A stretch of DNA of 64,000 nucleotides from Saccharicrinis sp963677345. GTDB lineage: Bacteria; Bacteroidota; Bacteroidia; Bacteroidales; Marinilabiliaceae. The position numbers and the translations under genes were made by a program. The notes beneath the pieces were generated by a model that ran no database searches, had not been told where the DNA came from, and was given only the letters and a program-made list of their open reading frames with translations. The DNA is taken from NCBI GenBank assembly GCA_963677345.2, contig CAXXLC010000023.1, positions 1-64,000 on the forward strand. Reading direction: 5' to 3'. Numbering within the stretch: the first letter of the stretch is position 1; each line of letters opens with the position of its first letter. Shown here one piece after another: positions 62,849-64,000 of this stretch.

Positions 62849-63391
62849 TTAATTACCTGAAGGTAAAATATTTGAAATTTCAAACTCTTTAATCTTTTTT
62901 CCTATTGATGCTTCAAACTCCTTCTCATCCCATTGTTCAATACAAAGAATATTTTCACCATCTTTATCTTCAAAATCCCAGGATCTGAATTCTTCCCAGT
63001 GATCTCCTTTTGCTATATCATGAAAATAACCAGGAGCTTCATTCTCTAAATAATAAGTAATTCCACCATATTCAATTGACTTAGGAGGCTGTTGTTTATC
63101 CTGAAGTATCTCCAGGAGACTCTTGTCTAAAGTTCTTATTTTTATCTTTTGGGAAATAGAAAGCTCAAGTTCATCATCCTCCTCAACAGATAAAAATCGC
63201 GTCGTTGTGCCATCTGAAATTTTAAATTCGCGTGTAAAATAATTATCCCCCCAATCGTATTCATATATTGCCTGCACCTCCCAGGTAGAGAGGTCATATT
63301 CAAAAACAAAACCAACATCCAGGTCTTTAACCTGAATATTGGTGCTATCGTAATGAGATTCTTTTTTCTTAAAAATATCAAAGATACCCAT
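62849..63391 (-). CDS. DUF4178 domain protein (YjfK-like)
   Basis: 180 aa, soluble. DUF4178 features: DLDVGFVFEYDLSTWEVQAI and the aromatic core YGGITYYLENEAPGYF, then EEFRSWDFEDKDGENILCIE. Probable beta-sandwich of unknown function, always near PspA/DUF350 and polyamine enzymes. Gene is 12 bp downstream of pspA and 21 bp upstream of the next gene. Confidence 0.85.
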   Translation of the reverse strand: MGIFDIFKKKESHYDSTNIQVKDLDVGFVFEYDLSTWEVQAIYEYDWGDNYFTREFKISDGTTTRFLSVEEDDELELSISQKIKIRTLDKSLLEILQDKQQPPKSIEYGGITYYLENEAPGYFHDIAKGDHWEEFRSWDFEDKDGENILCIEQWDEKEFEASIGKKIKEFEISNILPSGN

Positions 63392-63403
63392 AATTGTCTT
63401 TAT

Positions 63404-64000
63404 CTATTTTTGTTTCAGTTTAGCTTTAAGCTCTTCCAATGAATTTGAAGCCTTCACGTTTTTATCAGATAAAACATCATTAATTTCATCATCAATACTA
63501 CGATTTTCAAGTGCAATTTCACCATAGGCTTCACTCATAGCTTCCTGTTGAGCTACTTTTTCTTTCATCTTTTCAAGCATTGAAACAGTACCTGAACTAT
63601 CTATACCACTTAATTGCTTATTTATTTTTTGAGTTGCATTACTAACCCTAGCTCTTGCCTTTAAGGTACGCAATTCATTTTCATAGCTTGTAATAGTGCT
63701 CTTAAGCTTTTTAATATTTTTATCCAGATTGGCTATATTAACATCAAAACGAGATACTTCATCCTGTGCCCGGGAAGCAGCTTCTACAGCCTCTTCTTTT
63801 CTGGATAATGCTTCTGTTGCCAATCTATCAGCCTCAGTAACCTCCAACTCCCCTTTTTCAGCTTTTTGGATTAATAATATGGCTTTTTGTTCGTAATTTT
63901 TCGCCATTTCAGTATTGGTTACCAAATCTTTTTTGCTGCGAATGGCCAATGCTTTCACCTCGGCTAATGCTTGTAAACTTTTATCCAAATCTTTTTTGAG
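63404..64000 (-). CDS. pspA: PspA/IM30 family protein (5' end beyond the window)
   Basis: At least 198 residues, all coiled coil: LKKDLDKSLQALAEVKALAI at the window edge and long heptad stretches after it. The frame is still open at 64000, and family members have about 25-35 more N-terminal residues with an amphipathic helix, so the start lies outside. Binds stressed membranes and forms ESCRT-III-like coats. First known gene of the polyamine/DUF350 cluster. Confidence 0.9.
   Translation of the reverse strand, partial: LKKDLDKSLQALAEVKALAIRSKKDLVTNTEMAKNYEQKAILLIQKAEKGELEVTEADRLATEALSRKEEAVEAASRAQDEVSRFDVNIANLDKNIKKLKSTITSYENELRTLKARARVSNATQKINKQLSGIDSSGTVSMLEKMKEKVAQQEAMSEAYGEIALENRSIDDEINDVLSDKNVKASNSLEELKAKLKQK

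Overview
The window is a chromosomal segment of a Bacteroidota bacterium, most likely Bacteroidales/Marinilabiliales-like; the genus cannot be fixed from sequence alone. The evidence is AT-rich DNA, promoters of the Bacteroidota type (-7 box TAnnTTTG, seen upstream of several genes), a type III glutamine synthetase, a fused FtcD, many LytTR/hybrid-type sensors and Bacteroidota-type insertion sequences. About half is conserved housekeeping DNA and half is accessory DNA.

Layout. 1-7.7 kb: fmt (frameshifted near its 3' end), a secreted-protein/glucosaminidase pair, cdd, an RluA-type pseudouridine synthase, panB and an outer-membrane barrel. 7.8-15.2 kb: accessory island with an integron-like cassette array on the minus strand (XerD-like recombinase, a putative attI-like site, then cassettes with a small membrane protein, HNH nuclease plus MazG-like enzyme, and a YhcG/DUF1016 nuclease), cut by IS91-like remnants, followed by a block of dispersed repeats. 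15.2-24.2 kb: an IS66 element, a sensor kinase-LytTR regulator-serpin operon, and a single-ORF IS66-family element. 24.2-51.3 kb: mostly housekeeping and signalling genes (nth, zupT-like, amidase, nucleotidyltransferase, NUDIX, aminotransferase, aldolase, NMT1-fused kinase, free-standing ThrRS editing domain, ftcD, DEAD helicase, glnN, M20 peptidase, gpmI, PAS kinase, two tRNA-Phe, M16 peptidase, methyltransferase, flavodoxin, cytidylate-kinase-like, fructosamine kinase, LMW phosphatase). 51.3-58.1 kb: gene-poor island with three 488-bp tandem repeats, an inverted copy of the 13.8-15.0 kb repeat block, a group II intron remnant, and a second, oppositely oriented cassette fragment (KilA-N-like pseudogene plus IS91-like remnant). 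58.2-64 kb: TauE/SafE permease, then a minus-strand cluster PspA - DUF4178 - Ser-rich protein - DUF350 - spermidine synthase with membrane domain - AdoMet decarboxylase, a polyamine/membrane system related in layout to E. coli yjfJKLM-yjfC.

The strongest unusual signal is the cassette array. Each gene cassette is bounded by its own 9-10 bp inverted core (R'/R''), different in each cassette but perfectly complementary within it, with a G|TT crossover context and about 200-nt structured sites. This is the logic of integron attC sites, but the adjacent recombinase lacks the IntI-specific insertion and the sites are long. Every IS91-like remnant in the window (three of three) sits exactly in an R'' core of such a site. 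The repeat block beside the recombinase has an inverted copy about 39 kb away beside the second array, so the two arrays may be linked by an inversion.
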